From Bittarella massiliensis (ex Durand et al. 2017) (lineage in GTDB: Bacteria > Bacillota > Clostridia > Oscillospirales > Ruminococcaceae), in NCBI RefSeq assembly GCF_001486165.1, contig NZ_LN908976.1, positions 164,164 through 228,163 on the forward strand: DNA of 64,000 bases, written 5' to 3'. Below are positions 43,234 through 52,222 of the stretch, in pieces. Position 1 is the first letter of the stretch; each line of letters begins with the position of its first letter. Position numbers and translations under genes: made by a program. Below the pieces are notes generated by a model. It was given only the letters and a program-made list of their open reading frames with translations, was not told the DNA's origin and ran no database searches.

Positions 43234-43507
43234 AAAAAAAGCCGCCTCCGGCGGCGCCGGGTCCACCGGCGCTCGACCGAAGGCGGCTTTTGGGTACCAA
43301 AAGTCCGCGGTTCCACTTCTGTTTCTCGCTCTTGAGGCCGCTAACGGGGCCAAACCGCGCCGGCCTACTGAACGGGGGATCGCTCCCCTGTGTTCGGCCC
43401 GCGTGCTGGCGGGGGCACCTTCCCCGGCGGGTGCGGCCGGCGCGCTCTCAGCTCGCTGCTCGCCTCTCTGTCGCCGCCCTCTCATGCCGGGTACTCTTTC
43501 CCGCGTC
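43234..43507 (-). promoter_or_regulatory. T-box leader of cysS
   Basis: On the minus strand the stem I start GACGCGGGAAAGAGTACCC and the CAGAGAGGCGAGCAGCGAGC distal region precede the T-box core GTGGAACCGCGG (43316-43305). A GC-rich terminator with seven T follows (43291-43234). The bulge UGGA fits tRNA with U73, as tRNA-Cys has. Opposite the AGUA of stem I the strand GAAGGUGCC contains UGC (43417-43415), the probable Cys specifier, although it is offset two bases from the usual place. Confidence 0.9.
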
Positions 43508-43532
43508 ATCGCATGTCGCGTCATTCAATTTG

Positions 43533-44609
43533 CTATTTGACCCCCAGGTACTCCTCGTAGGTCTGGCCGCTCTTGTAGAGGGTCTCGGCCAGGTCCTTGC
43601 CCAGGTAGCGGTAGTGCCAGGGCTCGTAGCCGTACTGGGTGATCTTGACCTTGTCCTCGGGGTAGCGGAGGATGAAACCGTAGTTGTGGGCGTTTTTCAT
43701 CAGCCATTTGCCCTCGGCGGTGGTCTCAAAGTTGTCGGGGATGCCGGCGGTGTTGCTGATGTCCAGGGCCAGCCCCAGCTCGTGTTCCGAGCGGCGGGGA
43801 TAGGCGCTGTACTGGGCGGTGTACTCCTTGCCGTACTGGCTGGTGTAGCGGGTGAAGAGCCCGTTTTGGTAGTCCTTGGTGCGGTAGGCGCTGACGGCCT
43901 TGAGGGTGATGCCGTCGGCCTTGGCCGCCTCCATCATCTGCTCCCAACTCTCGGCCGCCTCCTTGCGCAGCTGCAGGTTCTTGCCGCAGTTGGTGGTGAT
44001 GGCCACCAGGTCGCTGGGGGTGTATCCCTCGGGCAGGGCGTGGTATTTGTTGACGATGGCGGTGATGGCGGAGGGGTTGGAGATGACCTCCGGGGTGATG
44101 GAGGCGGGCTCTACGATCCCGCCGGAATAGACCACCTCGCCGGTGTTCCCGCCGGAGGACTGCCCCCCCTGGGAGGAGGAGCTGCTCCCCTCCCCGCCGG
44201 ACGGTGTCTCGGGCTCCTCAGGCTCCTCCTCCGGCTCGGTGGGGGCCTCGGGGGCCGCCTCCCAGACCACCGTCAGGGTGAACTGGGCCTGTTTGCCCAG
44301 GCCGTCTTCGGCGGTGAGGGTCAGGGGGTATTCCCCCGGCCCGGCAAAGCCGATCTCGGGACACTGCACCGGTCGCTCTTTTCCCAGCCAGTCGTATGCC
44401 TTGACCCGCCCCAGCTCCCCGCTGATGTCGGCAGAGGAGACGGTGATGGTGCCGGCGGCGGCCTTCTCCCCGTCAAAGGTGAAGCGGGGGGACGGGTGGA
44501 GCAGCAGGGTCAGCCCCACGGCCGCCGCCAGCACCACCACGGCCGCCACACAGGCCACGGCGATCCGTCTTCTTTTATATACTTTTTCGTTCCTGCGCAT
44601 TCTCTTCAT
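43533..44609 (-). CDS. D-alanyl-D-alanine carboxypeptidase, VanY type (M15B)
   Basis: 358 residues. Short basic cytoplasmic start, one membrane helix (VACVAAVVVLAAAVGLTLLL), a beta domain at about residues 45-110, a Glu/Pro- and Ser/Gly-rich linker, then the catalytic domain. Zinc ligands and catalytic residues are seen in S274-E-H276-ELGLALD283 and E329-PWH332-YR. Trims D-Ala from peptidoglycan stem peptides outside the membrane. No van resistance genes accompany it, so a housekeeping wall role is likely. Confidence 0.93.
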   Translation of the reverse strand: MKRMRRNEKVYKRRRIAVACVAAVVVLAAAVGLTLLLHPSPRFTFDGEKAAAGTITVSSADISGELGRVKAYDWLGKERPVQCPEIGFAGPGEYPLTLTAEDGLGKQAQFTLTVVWEAAPEAPTEPEEEPEEPETPSGGEGSSSSSQGGQSSGGNTGEVVYSGGIVEPASITPEVISNPSAITAIVNKYHALPEGYTPSDLVAITTNCGKNLQLRKEAAESWEQMMEAAKADGITLKAVSAYRTKDYQNGLFTRYTSQYGKEYTAQYSAYPRRSEHELGLALDISNTAGIPDNFETTAEGKWLMKNAHNYGFILRYPEDKVKITQYGYEPWHYRYLGKDLAETLYKSGQTYEEYLGVK

Positions 44610-44731
44610 AAGCTGTTATAAACCCCATTTTTCGCTTCCCAGTTCCCATTTTATCCCCGATTTTTGGCGCTTTCACTAGGCGAATGGAAAAGTATTCCAT
44701 TTCATTCTACAATGCCAAAAAGCAGGTCTTT

Positions 44732-45298
44732 TTATTTTGTGGCGTTGATGCAGCCGATGTTGTCCACCACATAGGTTGCGCCGGAGATCACCGTCAGCGC
44801 CGCCACCAGCCACATGCCGATGTTGCTGATGAGGGGGACGTCGATCCCCGCGGGGAGAAGGCCGTTCTGCCCCAGCCCCAACAGCAGCAGCACCCCGATG
44901 ATCACCGCCATCTGGGCCACCGTCTTTACTTTGCCCCAAATGTTGGCAGCTATGACCGTCCCCTCGCCCGCGGCCACCAGGCGGATGCCGCTGACCACAA
45001 ATTCGCGGGCGATGACGATGAGGACCGCCACGCTGTGGGCCAGCCCCATGTCGATGAAGCAGATCATGGCCGAGACCACCAGCAGTTTGTCCGCCAGGGG
45101 GTCGAGGAACTTGCCGAAGGTGGTGACCTGGCCGTTTTTGCGGGCCAGCTGGCCGTCCAACAGGTCGGTGAGGGAGGCCGCGGCAAAGAGCACCAGGGCG
45201 ATGAAGCTGTTCTGCCACAGCCCCTGCCAGAGCAGGGCCGCCACAAAGAAGGGGACCATGCACATCCGCAGGACCGTGAGCTTATTGGGCAGGTTCAT
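44732..45298 (-). CDS. pgsA: Phosphatidylglycerophosphate synthase
   Basis: 188 residues with several membrane helices. The CDP-alcohol phosphotransferase motif D-G-x2-A-R-x8-G-x3-D-x3-D is complete in LDGQLARKNGQVTTFGKFLDPLADK. Makes phosphatidylglycerophosphate from CDP-diacylglycerol. Its start overlaps the end of rimO by 17 bases. The recA-recX-rimO-pgsA order links it to the same transcript. Confidence 0.95.
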   Translation of the reverse strand: MNLPNKLTVLRMCMVPFFVAALLWQGLWQNSFIALVLFAAASLTDLLDGQLARKNGQVTTFGKFLDPLADKLLVVSAMICFIDMGLAHSVAVLIVIAREFVVSGIRLVAAGEGTVIAANIWGKVKTVAQMAVIIGVLLLLGLGQNGLLPAGIDVPLISNIGMWLVAALTVISGATYVVDNIGCINATK

Positions 45299-46640
45299 CG
45301 CCGTTCCCCCCCTCCTCGATCAGTCGGCCGTAGAGGTCGAAGTCGTCGGCCTCCTCCACCAGCACCTGTACGAATTCGCCGGGCTCCAGCTCCCGCTCGG
45401 AGGAGAAGCGGACGGTGCCGTCGATCTCGGGGGCGTCGTACTGGGTGCGCCCCACATAGCAAAACTCCTCCGGGTCGTAGCCGTCCACCATCACCTCGAC
45501 CTGGGCGCCCACCTTCTTTTGGCAGTACTCGCCCATGATGAGGGTCTGTTTGTCCATGATGAGCTGGGCGCGGGCCCGCTTCTCCTCCTCCTCGAGCTGG
45601 CCGTCCAGCCGGGCGGCGGGGGTCCCCTCCTCCTGGGAGTAGGCAAAGCAGCCCAGCCGCTCAAAGCGCATGTCGTCCACAAACCGACAGAGCTCCTCGA
45701 ACTGCTCCTCGGTCTCGCCGGGGAAACCGGCCAGCAGGGTGGTGCGGATAAAGACCCCGGGGACCTCGCGGCGGATCTGCTCGATGACCGAGCGCACCCA
45801 GCGGTCGTCCCCCTTGCGCCCCATCCGCCGCAGCACCTCGCGGTTGGTGTGCTGCAGGGGGATGTCGATGTACTTGACGATGTTGTCGCTGTCGCGGATG
45901 ATGGAGAGCAGCTCGTCGGTGATCCGGTCGGGGTAGCAGTACATCAGCCGGATCCAGCGGAAGGGCAGCTTGACCAGCTCCCGCAGCAGCCGGGCCAGGC
46001 TGGGCTCGCCGTAGAGGTCCTCCCCGTAGCGGGTGGTGTCCTGGGCGATGACGATCAGCTCTTTGACCCCGAAATCGGCCAGTTCGCCGGCCTCCTGCAC
46101 CACCTCTTCGATGGGGCGGGAGCGAAAGTCCCCCCGGATGTAGGGGATGGCGCAGAAGGTGCAGCGGTTGGAGCAGCCCTCGGAGATCTTCAGGTAGGCG
46201 TAGTGGGCCGGGGTGGTGAGGATGCGGCCGCCCCCCAGGGGCAGGTCGTATTCGCTGCCGAAGGACTGGGCCTTTTCGCCCCCCAGGGCCCGCCGGATGA
46301 TGGAGACGATCTCGGCGTTGGAGCCGATGCCCACCACCCCGTCCACCTCGGGGATCTCTCGCAGGATCTCCTCCTTGTAGCGCTGGGCCAGGCAGCCGGT
46401 GACGATGACGCACCGCAGCCGCCCGGTCTCTTTGAGGGCGCAGAACTCGAGGATGGTGTCGATGGACTCCTGCTTGGCGTCGTCGATGAAGCCGCAGGTG
46501 TTGATGAGCACCACGTCGCACTGTTCGGGGTCGCCCTGCAGGGCGAACTCGGGATCTTGTTGGATGAGGTTTAAGAGGATCTCGCCGTCTACCTGGTTTT
46601 TGGGGCAGCCCAGCGAGACCATTCCCACATTAATCGACAT
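45282..46640 (-). CDS. rimO: Ribosomal protein S12 methylthiotransferase
   Basis: 452 residues from ATG 46640. The N-terminal UPF0004 domain has three cluster cysteines (SLGCPKN, INTCGFI, VTGCLAQRY). The radical SAM cluster is CSNRCTFC. A C-terminal TRAM domain is seen around VMVDGYDPEEFCYVGRTQYDAPEIDG. The LGCPKN-type start and the spacing fit RimO rather than MiaB. Overlaps recX by 11 bases at its start. Confidence 0.95.
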   Translation of the reverse strand: MSINVGMVSLGCPKNQVDGEILLNLIQQDPEFALQGDPEQCDVVLINTCGFIDDAKQESIDTILEFCALKETGRLRCVIVTGCLAQRYKEEILREIPEVDGVVGIGSNAEIVSIIRRALGGEKAQSFGSEYDLPLGGGRILTTPAHYAYLKISEGCSNRCTFCAIPYIRGDFRSRPIEEVVQEAGELADFGVKELIVIAQDTTRYGEDLYGEPSLARLLRELVKLPFRWIRLMYCYPDRITDELLSIIRDSDNIVKYIDIPLQHTNREVLRRMGRKGDDRWVRSVIEQIRREVPGVFIRTTLLAGFPGETEEQFEELCRFVDDMRFERLGCFAYSQEEGTPAARLDGQLEEEEKRARAQLIMDKQTLIMGEYCQKKVGAQVEVMVDGYDPEEFCYVGRTQYDAPEIDGTVRFSSERELEPGEFVQVLVEEADDFDLYGRLIEEGGNGDEPAQ

Positions 46641-47274
46641 AAGGGTCTCCTGTCTCGTAATCGGTGTCGTATTCTTCCATGGCGGCCCGGCAGTCGCCGT
46701 AGCCAAACCCGCGGCGGGCCAGGGCGGCCAGCACCTTCTGCCGCTGCGCCCGATCGCCCAGGCGGGCGGCGTACTTCTGTTCCAGCAGGGCGCGGATGCT
46801 GGCGCCGTCGTCAAAGCCGCCGGCGTCCAGCACCTCCCGGCAGAGCGCGGGGTCGATCCCCCGCTTTTGCAGCTCCAGCTCGATGAAGCGGCGGGAGAGG
46901 TGCTTATAGCGGTAGAGCTCGTCGGCCAGGCGAAAGGCGTAGTCGCCGTCGCTGACCAGCCCGGCCTCCTCCAGCTGGGCGACCACCTGGCGGGCGGTGG
47001 GGCGGGGCCAGTCGCGGCAGAGCCGCTCCACCAGCTCCCCCCGGGCGTAGGCCCGCTGGCCCAGCAGGGTCAGGGCCTTCTCCCGGCAGCCCACGGCGTC
47101 GGACTGGGCCTTGACCTCCTCCAAATAGGCGTATTCCAGTACCGCGCCCGGGCGCACCCGGCTCTTGAGCAGGGTCTCCCCGTCCAGCGACCAGAGGAAT
47201 TCCCCGTCCACAAAGACGCTGTACCGGCCCCGCTTGGTCTTTTCCAGCCCGGTGATCTCGCCGCACTCGGGCAT
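46630..47274 (-). CDS. recX: RecA regulator RecX
   Basis: 214 residues. The three-helix repeats of RecX are visible (ALTLLGQRAYARGELVERL, VVAQLEEAGLVSDGDYAFRLADE, and a C-terminal copy VLAALARRGFGYGDCRAAM). It modulates RecA filaments. Directly downstream of recA (three bases) and translationally coupled to rimO by overlap. Confidence 0.93.
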   Translation of the reverse strand: MPECGEITGLEKTKRGRYSVFVDGEFLWSLDGETLLKSRVRPGAVLEYAYLEEVKAQSDAVGCREKALTLLGQRAYARGELVERLCRDWPRPTARQVVAQLEEAGLVSDGDYAFRLADELYRYKHLSRRFIELELQKRGIDPALCREVLDAGGFDDGASIRALLEQKYAARLGDRAQRQKVLAALARRGFGYGDCRAAMEEYDTDYETGDPYVD

Positions 47275-47277
47275 GGC

Positions 47278-48423
47278 CTAGTCCTCCACCTCGATGTCGA
47301 TGTCCATCACGGCGGGGGCGGGCTGGGCGGGGGCGGCGCTGGGGGCTGAGGCAGGGGCAGGGGCGGCCGCCGGGGCGGCGGGCTTTTTGGGCATCAGCGA
47401 CTTTTCGGCCTCGGCCGCGTTCTGGCGGATGGTCGCCTCGATCTCCTGGGCCACCTCCGGGTGCTCCAAAAAGTACTTCTTCACGTTGTCGCGGCCCTGG
47501 CCCAGCCGCTCGCCTTTGTAGCTGAACCAGGCGCCGGATTTCTGGATGATGTTCATGTTGACGCCGATGTCGAGGATCTCGCTCTCCTTGGAGATGCCGG
47601 TGCCGTACATGATGTCGAACTCGGCTATCTTGAAGGGGGGGGCCACCTTGTTCTTGACGATCTTGGCCTTGGTGTGGTTGCCCACGAACTCGCCCCCCAC
47701 CTTGAGGGTCTCGGCCTTGCGCACGTCGATGCGCACCGAGGCGTAGTACTTCAGCGCCCGGCCGCCGGCGGTGGTCTCGGGGTTGCCGTAGATGACGCCG
47801 ATCTTCTCGCGCAGCTGGTTGATAAAGACCGCCACGCACTTGGTCTTGCCGATGATGCCGGTGAGCTTGCGCAGGGCCTGGCTCATCAGCCGGGCCTGCA
47901 GCCCCACGTGGCTGTCGCCCATCAGCCCCTCGATCTCGGCCTTGGGGACCATGGCCGCCACCGAGTCGATGACCACCACGTCGATGGCGCCGGAGCGCAC
48001 CAGCGCCTCGCAGATCTCCAGGGCCTGTTCGCCGGTGTCCGGCTGGCTGACCAGCAGGGCGTCGATGTCGACCCCCAGGGCGGCGGCGTAGACCGGGTCG
48101 AGGGCGTGCTCCACGTCGATGAAGGCGGCGGTGCCCCCCTCCTTCTGGGCGGAGGCGGCGATGTGCAGGGCCACGGTGGTCTTGCCCGAACTCTCCGGGC
48201 CGTAGATCTCGACCACCCGGCCCCGGGGCACCCCGCCCACGCCGATGGCCATATCCAGCGACAGGCTGCCAGTGGAGATGGCCTCGATGTTCAGGGTGGA
48301 GTGCTGGCCCAGGCGCATGACAGCGCCCGCGCCAAATTGTTTTTCGATGTTGGCCAGAGCTGTTTCCAGCGCCTTTTGACGGCTCTCCTGAGCCGTCTCC
48401 TTGGCCTTGTTCTTTTCCGCCAT
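47278..48423 (-). CDS. recA: Recombinase RecA
   Basis: 381 residues from ATG 48423 behind GGGAGGA. Walker A is GPESSGKTT, Walker [11 protein letters not shown], loop L1 [20 protein letters not shown]2 region [22 protein letters not shown]. The C-terminal tail is an unusual Ala/Pro-rich stretch ([24 protein letters not shown]) before the acidic end DIDIEVED. Heads the recA-recX-rimO-pgsA operon. Confidence 0.98.
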   Translation of the reverse strand: MAEKNKAKETAQESRQKALETALANIEKQFGAGAVMRLGQHSTLNIEAISTGSLSLDMAIGVGGVPRGRVVEIYGPESSGKTTVALHIAASAQKEGGTAAFIDVEHALDPVYAAALGVDIDALLVSQPDTGEQALEICEALVRSGAIDVVVIDSVAAMVPKAEIEGLMGDSHVGLQARLMSQALRKLTGIIGKTKCVAVFINQLREKIGVIYGNPETTAGGRALKYYASVRIDVRKAETLKVGGEFVGNHTKAKIVKNKVAPPFKIAEFDIMYGTGISKESEILDIGVNMNIIQKSGAWFSYKGERLGQGRDNVKKYFLEHPEVAQEIEATIRQNAAEAEKSLMPKKPAAPAAAPAPASAPSAAPAQPAPAVMDIDIEVED

Positions 48424-48556
48424 GGATCGTCCTCCCAAACGTTCGTTCACTCTGTTGATAAAAATAGAACCATTCCCGCCGGGGCGGGCATGGCGCAGAC
48501 AGCAGTTCCAAAAAAGACGGCCGCGCCGCCCGGGCCGCGACTGCCATTACAGAGCT

Positions 48557-48585
48557 ATTATACTGCATTTCTCCCGCTGCCGCAA
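48557..48585 (-). promoter_or_regulatory. Promoter of recA
   Basis: On the minus strand TTGCGG (48585-48580), 17-base spacer, TATAAT (48562-48557). This gives a leader of about 125 bases. Confidence 0.72.
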
Positions 48586-48655
48586 GCGTTCAGCGGCCTT
48601 TGCCGTCCCTGGCAGAAAAAACCGGCGTCCCCGGGCCGCCCGCCCCCCAAAGGGC

Positions 48656-48693
48656 AAAAAAAGAGGGCCGCGGCTCCGCCGCAGCCCCCTGCT
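48656..48693 (-). terminator. Terminator after prmC
   Basis: A GGGGCTGCGGC/GCCGCGGCCC-type stem followed by CTCTTTTTTT on the minus strand. Confidence 0.78.
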
Positions 48694-48697
48694 TCTT

Positions 48698-49552
48698 CTA
48701 TTTTGGCCGCCGGCCCAGCACCACCCGGTCCAGGCCGCCCAGGTCCTGCAGGCAGGTGACCCCCTCATACCCCTGGCCGCGAAAGAGGGCGCAGACCTCG
48801 GCCCCCTGGCCGCAGCCGATCTCCACCGCCAGCAGCCCCCCGGGGCGGAGGACCGGGCGGTAGGCGACGGCAAAGTGGCGGTAGAAGGCCAGCCCCCGCT
48901 CGGGGGCCTCCAGCGCCTCCCGCGGCTCGGCGCGCACCTCGGGGGAGAGGGTCTCCATCTCCTCCGGGCGGATATAGGGGGGGTTGGCCACCAACACGTC
49001 CAGCGGCGGGCAGACCCCCTGGTAGCGCAGCACATCCCCCCGCACCGGCCAGACGTTCGCGGCCCCGTTCAGGCGGATGTTGGCCTGCAGATAGCCGAAG
49101 GCGCGCCCGCTCTTCTCCACCGCCAACACCCGGCTCTGGGGGAGGGCGGCCCCCAGGGCGACGGCGATGCAGCCGCTGCCGCTGCAGAGGTCGGCGATGG
49201 TGCAGGGGCCCTGGGGGGCCCGGGCCAGCACCGCCTCCACCAGGCACTCGGTGTCCGGCCGGGGGATGAGCACCCCCTCCCCCACCCGGAAGGGGTGGCC
49301 GTAAAACGCCCAGCAGCCCAGCAGGTACTGCAGCGGTTCCCGCCGGGCGCGGCGGGCAAAGAGGGCCCGCACCCGCTGGACCGCGGCCGCGGACAGCTCG
49401 TCACGCAGGTGCAGGGGCAGCTCGCCCCGGGGAAAGCCCGCCCCGTGGCAGAGGAGCTCGGCCGCGTCGAACTTGGGGGCGTCCACCCCCTGCTCCCGCA
49501 GCAGGGCCTCCCCCTCCCGCCAGAGGGCGCGGACCGTGCGGGGCTCTACCAC
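48698..49552 (-). CDS. prmC: Release factor glutamine methyltransferase
   Basis: 284 residues. The N-terminal helical domain is followed by LLGCWAFYGHPFRVGEGVLIPRPDTECLV. The SAM motif is IADLCSGSGCIAVALG and the catalytic motif LVANPPYIRPEEM (NPPY). Methylates the GGQ Gln of RF1/RF2. Last gene of the lipoprotein-RR-HK-DUF1385 operon, overlapping the DUF1385 gene by 7 bases. prfA is not adjacent. Confidence 0.95.
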   Translation of the reverse strand: MVEPRTVRALWREGEALLREQGVDAPKFDAAELLCHGAGFPRGELPLHLRDELSAAAVQRVRALFARRARREPLQYLLGCWAFYGHPFRVGEGVLIPRPDTECLVEAVLARAPQGPCTIADLCSGSGCIAVALGAALPQSRVLAVEKSGRAFGYLQANIRLNGAANVWPVRGDVLRYQGVCPPLDVLVANPPYIRPEEMETLSPEVRAEPREALEAPERGLAFYRHFAVAYRPVLRPGGLLAVEIGCGQGAEVCALFRGQGYEGVTCLQDLGGLDRVVLGRRPK

Positions 49553-50736
49553 CGGTCGTCCTCCCCGTTTTGGGGGATGACGGCCTCCATGGCGGCCACC
49601 GCCACCTCGATCATCGAGTCGTCCGGCTCCTTGACGGTGAGGCGCTGCAGCCAGAGGCCGGGGGCCGAGAGGACCTTGGTGAGGAGGTTGTCGTGCCCGC
49701 CGGCGTACTTGATGATCTCGTAGGAGATGCCCATCACCAGCGGCAGGAGGAGGACCTTCAGCGCCATGCGCAGCCAGAGGCTCTGCCAGGAGACAAAGGA
49801 GGAGACCAGGATGCTCACCAGGATGACGATCAGCAGGAAGCTGGTGCCGCAGCGGGGGTGGAAGCGGCGGTGGCGGCGGACGTTCTCCACCGTCAGGGCC
49901 TCGCCGTGCTCGTAGCAGGCGATGGTCTTGTGCTCGGCCCCGTGGTACTCGAACATCCGCCGGATCTCCTTCATCCGCGAGACCAGGGCCATGTACCCCA
50001 GGAAGATGCAGAGCTTGACCAGCCCCTCCAGCGGGGTGCGCCAGCGGCCCAGCTCCACCAGCTTGCCCAGTCCCCCCACAATGGCGGTGGGCAGCACCAT
50101 GAAGAGGGCCAGGGCCAAAAAGACCGCCAGCACGCTGACCGCCACCGAGAAGCCGGCCCCCAAGCCCTTCTCCTCTTTCTCCGCCGCCGGGGCGGCGGTA
50201 TGTAGGGGCGCGGGCCGCTCTCCGCGCGCATCCGCGCCCTCACCCTCTCCGTTGGGGGCGGCGGCCGGGGAGGAGGGCATCTCCAACCCGCTGCCGGCCC
50301 CTTCCGGCGTGCTCCCCTCGCCCACCGGGGCGGGGGCTGCCGAGGGCGCTTCCTCGCCCCCGCCGGTTGGCGGGGCGCTCTCCCCTTCGCCGCTCCCCTC
50401 GTTCGCCGGAGCGGGGGCCTTGGGGGGCTCCTCCTCGTCCAGGGCGCCGGAGATCTCGGCCGAGCGCATCAGGCAGGTGTAGCCCAGCACCAGGGTGGAG
50501 ACAAAGTTGAAGATGCCCCGCACAAAGGGCACCCGGCTGTACCACCGCGCCAGGTGCTTGTCGGGTTTGACCTCCAGTTCGATCCCCCCGTCGGGGCGGC
50601 GGACCGCCACGCTGTAACAGTCCAGCCCCCGCATCATGATCCCTTCCATCAGGGCCTGCCCGCCGATCTTGGTGCGGCGGGGCCCGCTATTTGTCCCGTT
50701 GTTGCTGTTCACGATAACGCCGTATCTCCTCTTCAT
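49546..50736 (-). CDS. DUF1385 membrane protein with long linker
   Basis: Up to 396 residues; an in-frame GTG at 50712 would shorten the overlap with the kinase gene. The DUF1385 signature GGQALMEGIMMRG lies near the start. It is followed, after a first membrane-proximal segment, by an Ala/Pro/Gly/Glu-rich insertion at about residues 100-195. The rest has helices and the conserved YHGAEHKTIACYE and FHPRCGTSFLLIVI segments. DUF1385 proteins are often encoded next to prmC and prfA in Firmicutes, as here with prmC. Function unknown; the Cys/His pattern hints at metal binding. Confidence 0.88.
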   Translation of the reverse strand: MKRRYGVIVNSNNGTNSGPRRTKIGGQALMEGIMMRGLDCYSVAVRRPDGGIELEVKPDKHLARWYSRVPFVRGIFNFVSTLVLGYTCLMRSAEISGALDEEEPPKAPAPANEGSGEGESAPPTGGGEEAPSAAPAPVGEGSTPEGAGSGLEMPSSPAAAPNGEGEGADARGERPAPLHTAAPAAEKEEKGLGAGFSVAVSVLAVFLALALFMVLPTAIVGGLGKLVELGRWRTPLEGLVKLCIFLGYMALVSRMKEIRRMFEYHGAEHKTIACYEHGEALTVENVRRHRRFHPRCGTSFLLIVILVSILVSSFVSWQSLWLRMALKVLLLPLVMGISYEIIKYAGGHDNLLTKVLSAPGLWLQRLTVKEPDDSMIEVAVAAMEAVIPQNGEDDRW

Positions 50737-52171
50737 CTATTTTTGCGATCTGCATGGTGGTGGAATCCACCTTTTTGTCCATCACCGGGATGGAGATGGT
50801 GACGGTCGTCCCCTCCCCCTCGGTGCTGTCGATGGTCAGAAGGCCCTTGTGCAGGGCGATGATCTCGTCGGCCACCGCCAGGCCGATGCCGGTGCCCCGG
50901 CGGCTGTTGGAGCCCTTGATGAACTTCTCCTTGATGCGGGGCAGGTCGCTGCGGGGGATGCCCAGGCCGGTGTCGGCGATGCGGATGACCACGTAGCCAG
51001 TCTCCTCGGCCGCCGAGGTGCGGATGGTCCCGTCCTTCTCGCTGTACTTGAGGGCGTTGTCGAGGATGTTGACAAAGACCTGCCGCAGCCGGTTTTTGTC
51101 CCCGAACACCGGGGAGACGAACTCGGGCAGCTCGCTCTCCAGGGTGACCCCCTCCCGCTTGGCCCGCTCGCCGAACATGATGAGCACGTCCTCCAGCTCG
51201 GCCAGGACGTCGATTTTCGAGAGAACCAGGGTCAGCCGGCCGCTCTGCATCCGCGAGAAGTCCAGCAGCTCCTCCACCATCCCCGAGAGGCGGTCGGTCT
51301 CGCTGAGGATGACGTGGATGCCCCGCTCCACCGTGTCCCGGTTCTCCACCGGGTCGGCGTCGAGGACCGTCTCCCCCCAGCCCTTGATGGCGGTGAGGGG
51401 GGTGCGCAGCTCGTGGGAGACCTGGGAGATGAAGTCGTTTTTCACCTCTTCGGCCTTCTGCAACTCGTCGGCCATGTAGTTGATGATGTTGCACAGCTGG
51501 CCGATCTCGTCGTTGTGCTGGGTCTTGAGGCGGACGCTGAAATCCCCCGAGGCGATCTTGGTGGCGATGACCCCCACCTGCCCGATCGGGGTGACGATGG
51601 AGCGGATGAAGTAGGTGCTGGAGAGGACCACGAAGAGGACCACCACCGTGGAGAAGAGGAGGAAGAAGAGGGCGGTCTTGAAGATCTCCCCGTCCACCAG
51701 GGAGAGGTCGCAGACCAGCCGGATACCGCCCACGCCGTCCCCCAGGCTGTCGGACACATAGCACACCGACATCACGTTCCCCGCGTCCTTCGCCCGGCCG
51801 GTGTAGACCCCGTAGCCGTTGTCCGACTGCAGGGCGCGGGCGTAGTCCACCCCGGTGAAGGTGTCGCCGGGGTAAAACCCGCTGGAGGTGACGGTGGGGG
51901 CGCCGTTTCGGTCCAGGGCCATCACCTCGTATTTGGTCTTCTCCTCAAAGCCGGTGATCACCTGCTCCACCCGCTCCTGGGGGGTGAGGGCGTCGCTGGT
52001 GCGGTACTTGATGGCGTTGACCATCACCTCGATGCGGGAGGTCAGCACCTGCTGGGCGCTGGAGTAGTAAAACTCCCGCACCCCCACCACGATGAGGAGC
52101 ATGACGACGGTGAGGATGACGACGATGATGGTGAGAAAATTGAGCATCCACCGCTTGGTTACGCTCTGCAT
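50687..52171 (-). CDS. Sensor histidine kinase (WalK/PhoR-like)
   Basis: 494 residues. Two membrane helices (about residues 8-30 and 166-189) flank an extracellular sensor domain of about 135 residues. A HAMP domain follows (residues 190-240), then HisKA with phospho-acceptor His253 in FISQVSHELRTPLTAIKGW. HATPase_c has NILDNALKYS (N box), DTGLGIP (G1) and GTGIGLAVADEI (G2). Pairs with the response regulator 51 bases upstream. No PAS domain is evident, unlike WalK. Signal unknown; the lipoprotein in the operon may be part of it. Confidence 0.93.
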   Translation of the reverse strand: MQSVTKRWMLNFLTIIVVILTVVMLLIVVGVREFYYSSAQQVLTSRIEVMVNAIKYRTSDALTPQERVEQVITGFEEKTKYEVMALDRNGAPTVTSSGFYPGDTFTGVDYARALQSDNGYGVYTGRAKDAGNVMSVCYVSDSLGDGVGGIRLVCDLSLVDGEIFKTALFFLLFSTVVVLFVVLSSTYFIRSIVTPIGQVGVIATKIASGDFSVRLKTQHNDEIGQLCNIINYMADELQKAEEVKNDFISQVSHELRTPLTAIKGWGETVLDADPVENRDTVERGIHVILSETDRLSGMVEELLDFSRMQSGRLTLVLSKIDVLAELEDVLIMFGERAKREGVTLESELPEFVSPVFGDKNRLRQVFVNILDNALKYSEKDGTIRTSAAEETGYVVIRIADTGLGIPRSDLPRIKEKFIKGSNSRRGTGIGLAVADEIIALHKGLLTIDSTEGEGTTVTISIPVMDKKVDSTTMQIAKIDEEEIRRYREQQQRDK

Positions 52172-52222
52172 GAAAACTCCCCTTCGCGCCCGGGCCCCGC
52201 GCGGCGGCGGGGCGGGCCTTCT

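Noticed and set aside
43390..43400. CAC as T-box specifier (GAACAC segment)
   Set aside because: It would mean tRNA-His, whose C73 does not fit the UGGA bulge, and the stem pairing places the GAAGGUGCC strand opposite AGUA instead.
48437..48448. Possible SOS box GAACGAACGTTT before recA
   Set aside because: Only partial match to GAAC-N4-GTTC and it lies about 100 bases downstream of a good promoter; not convincing as a LexA site.
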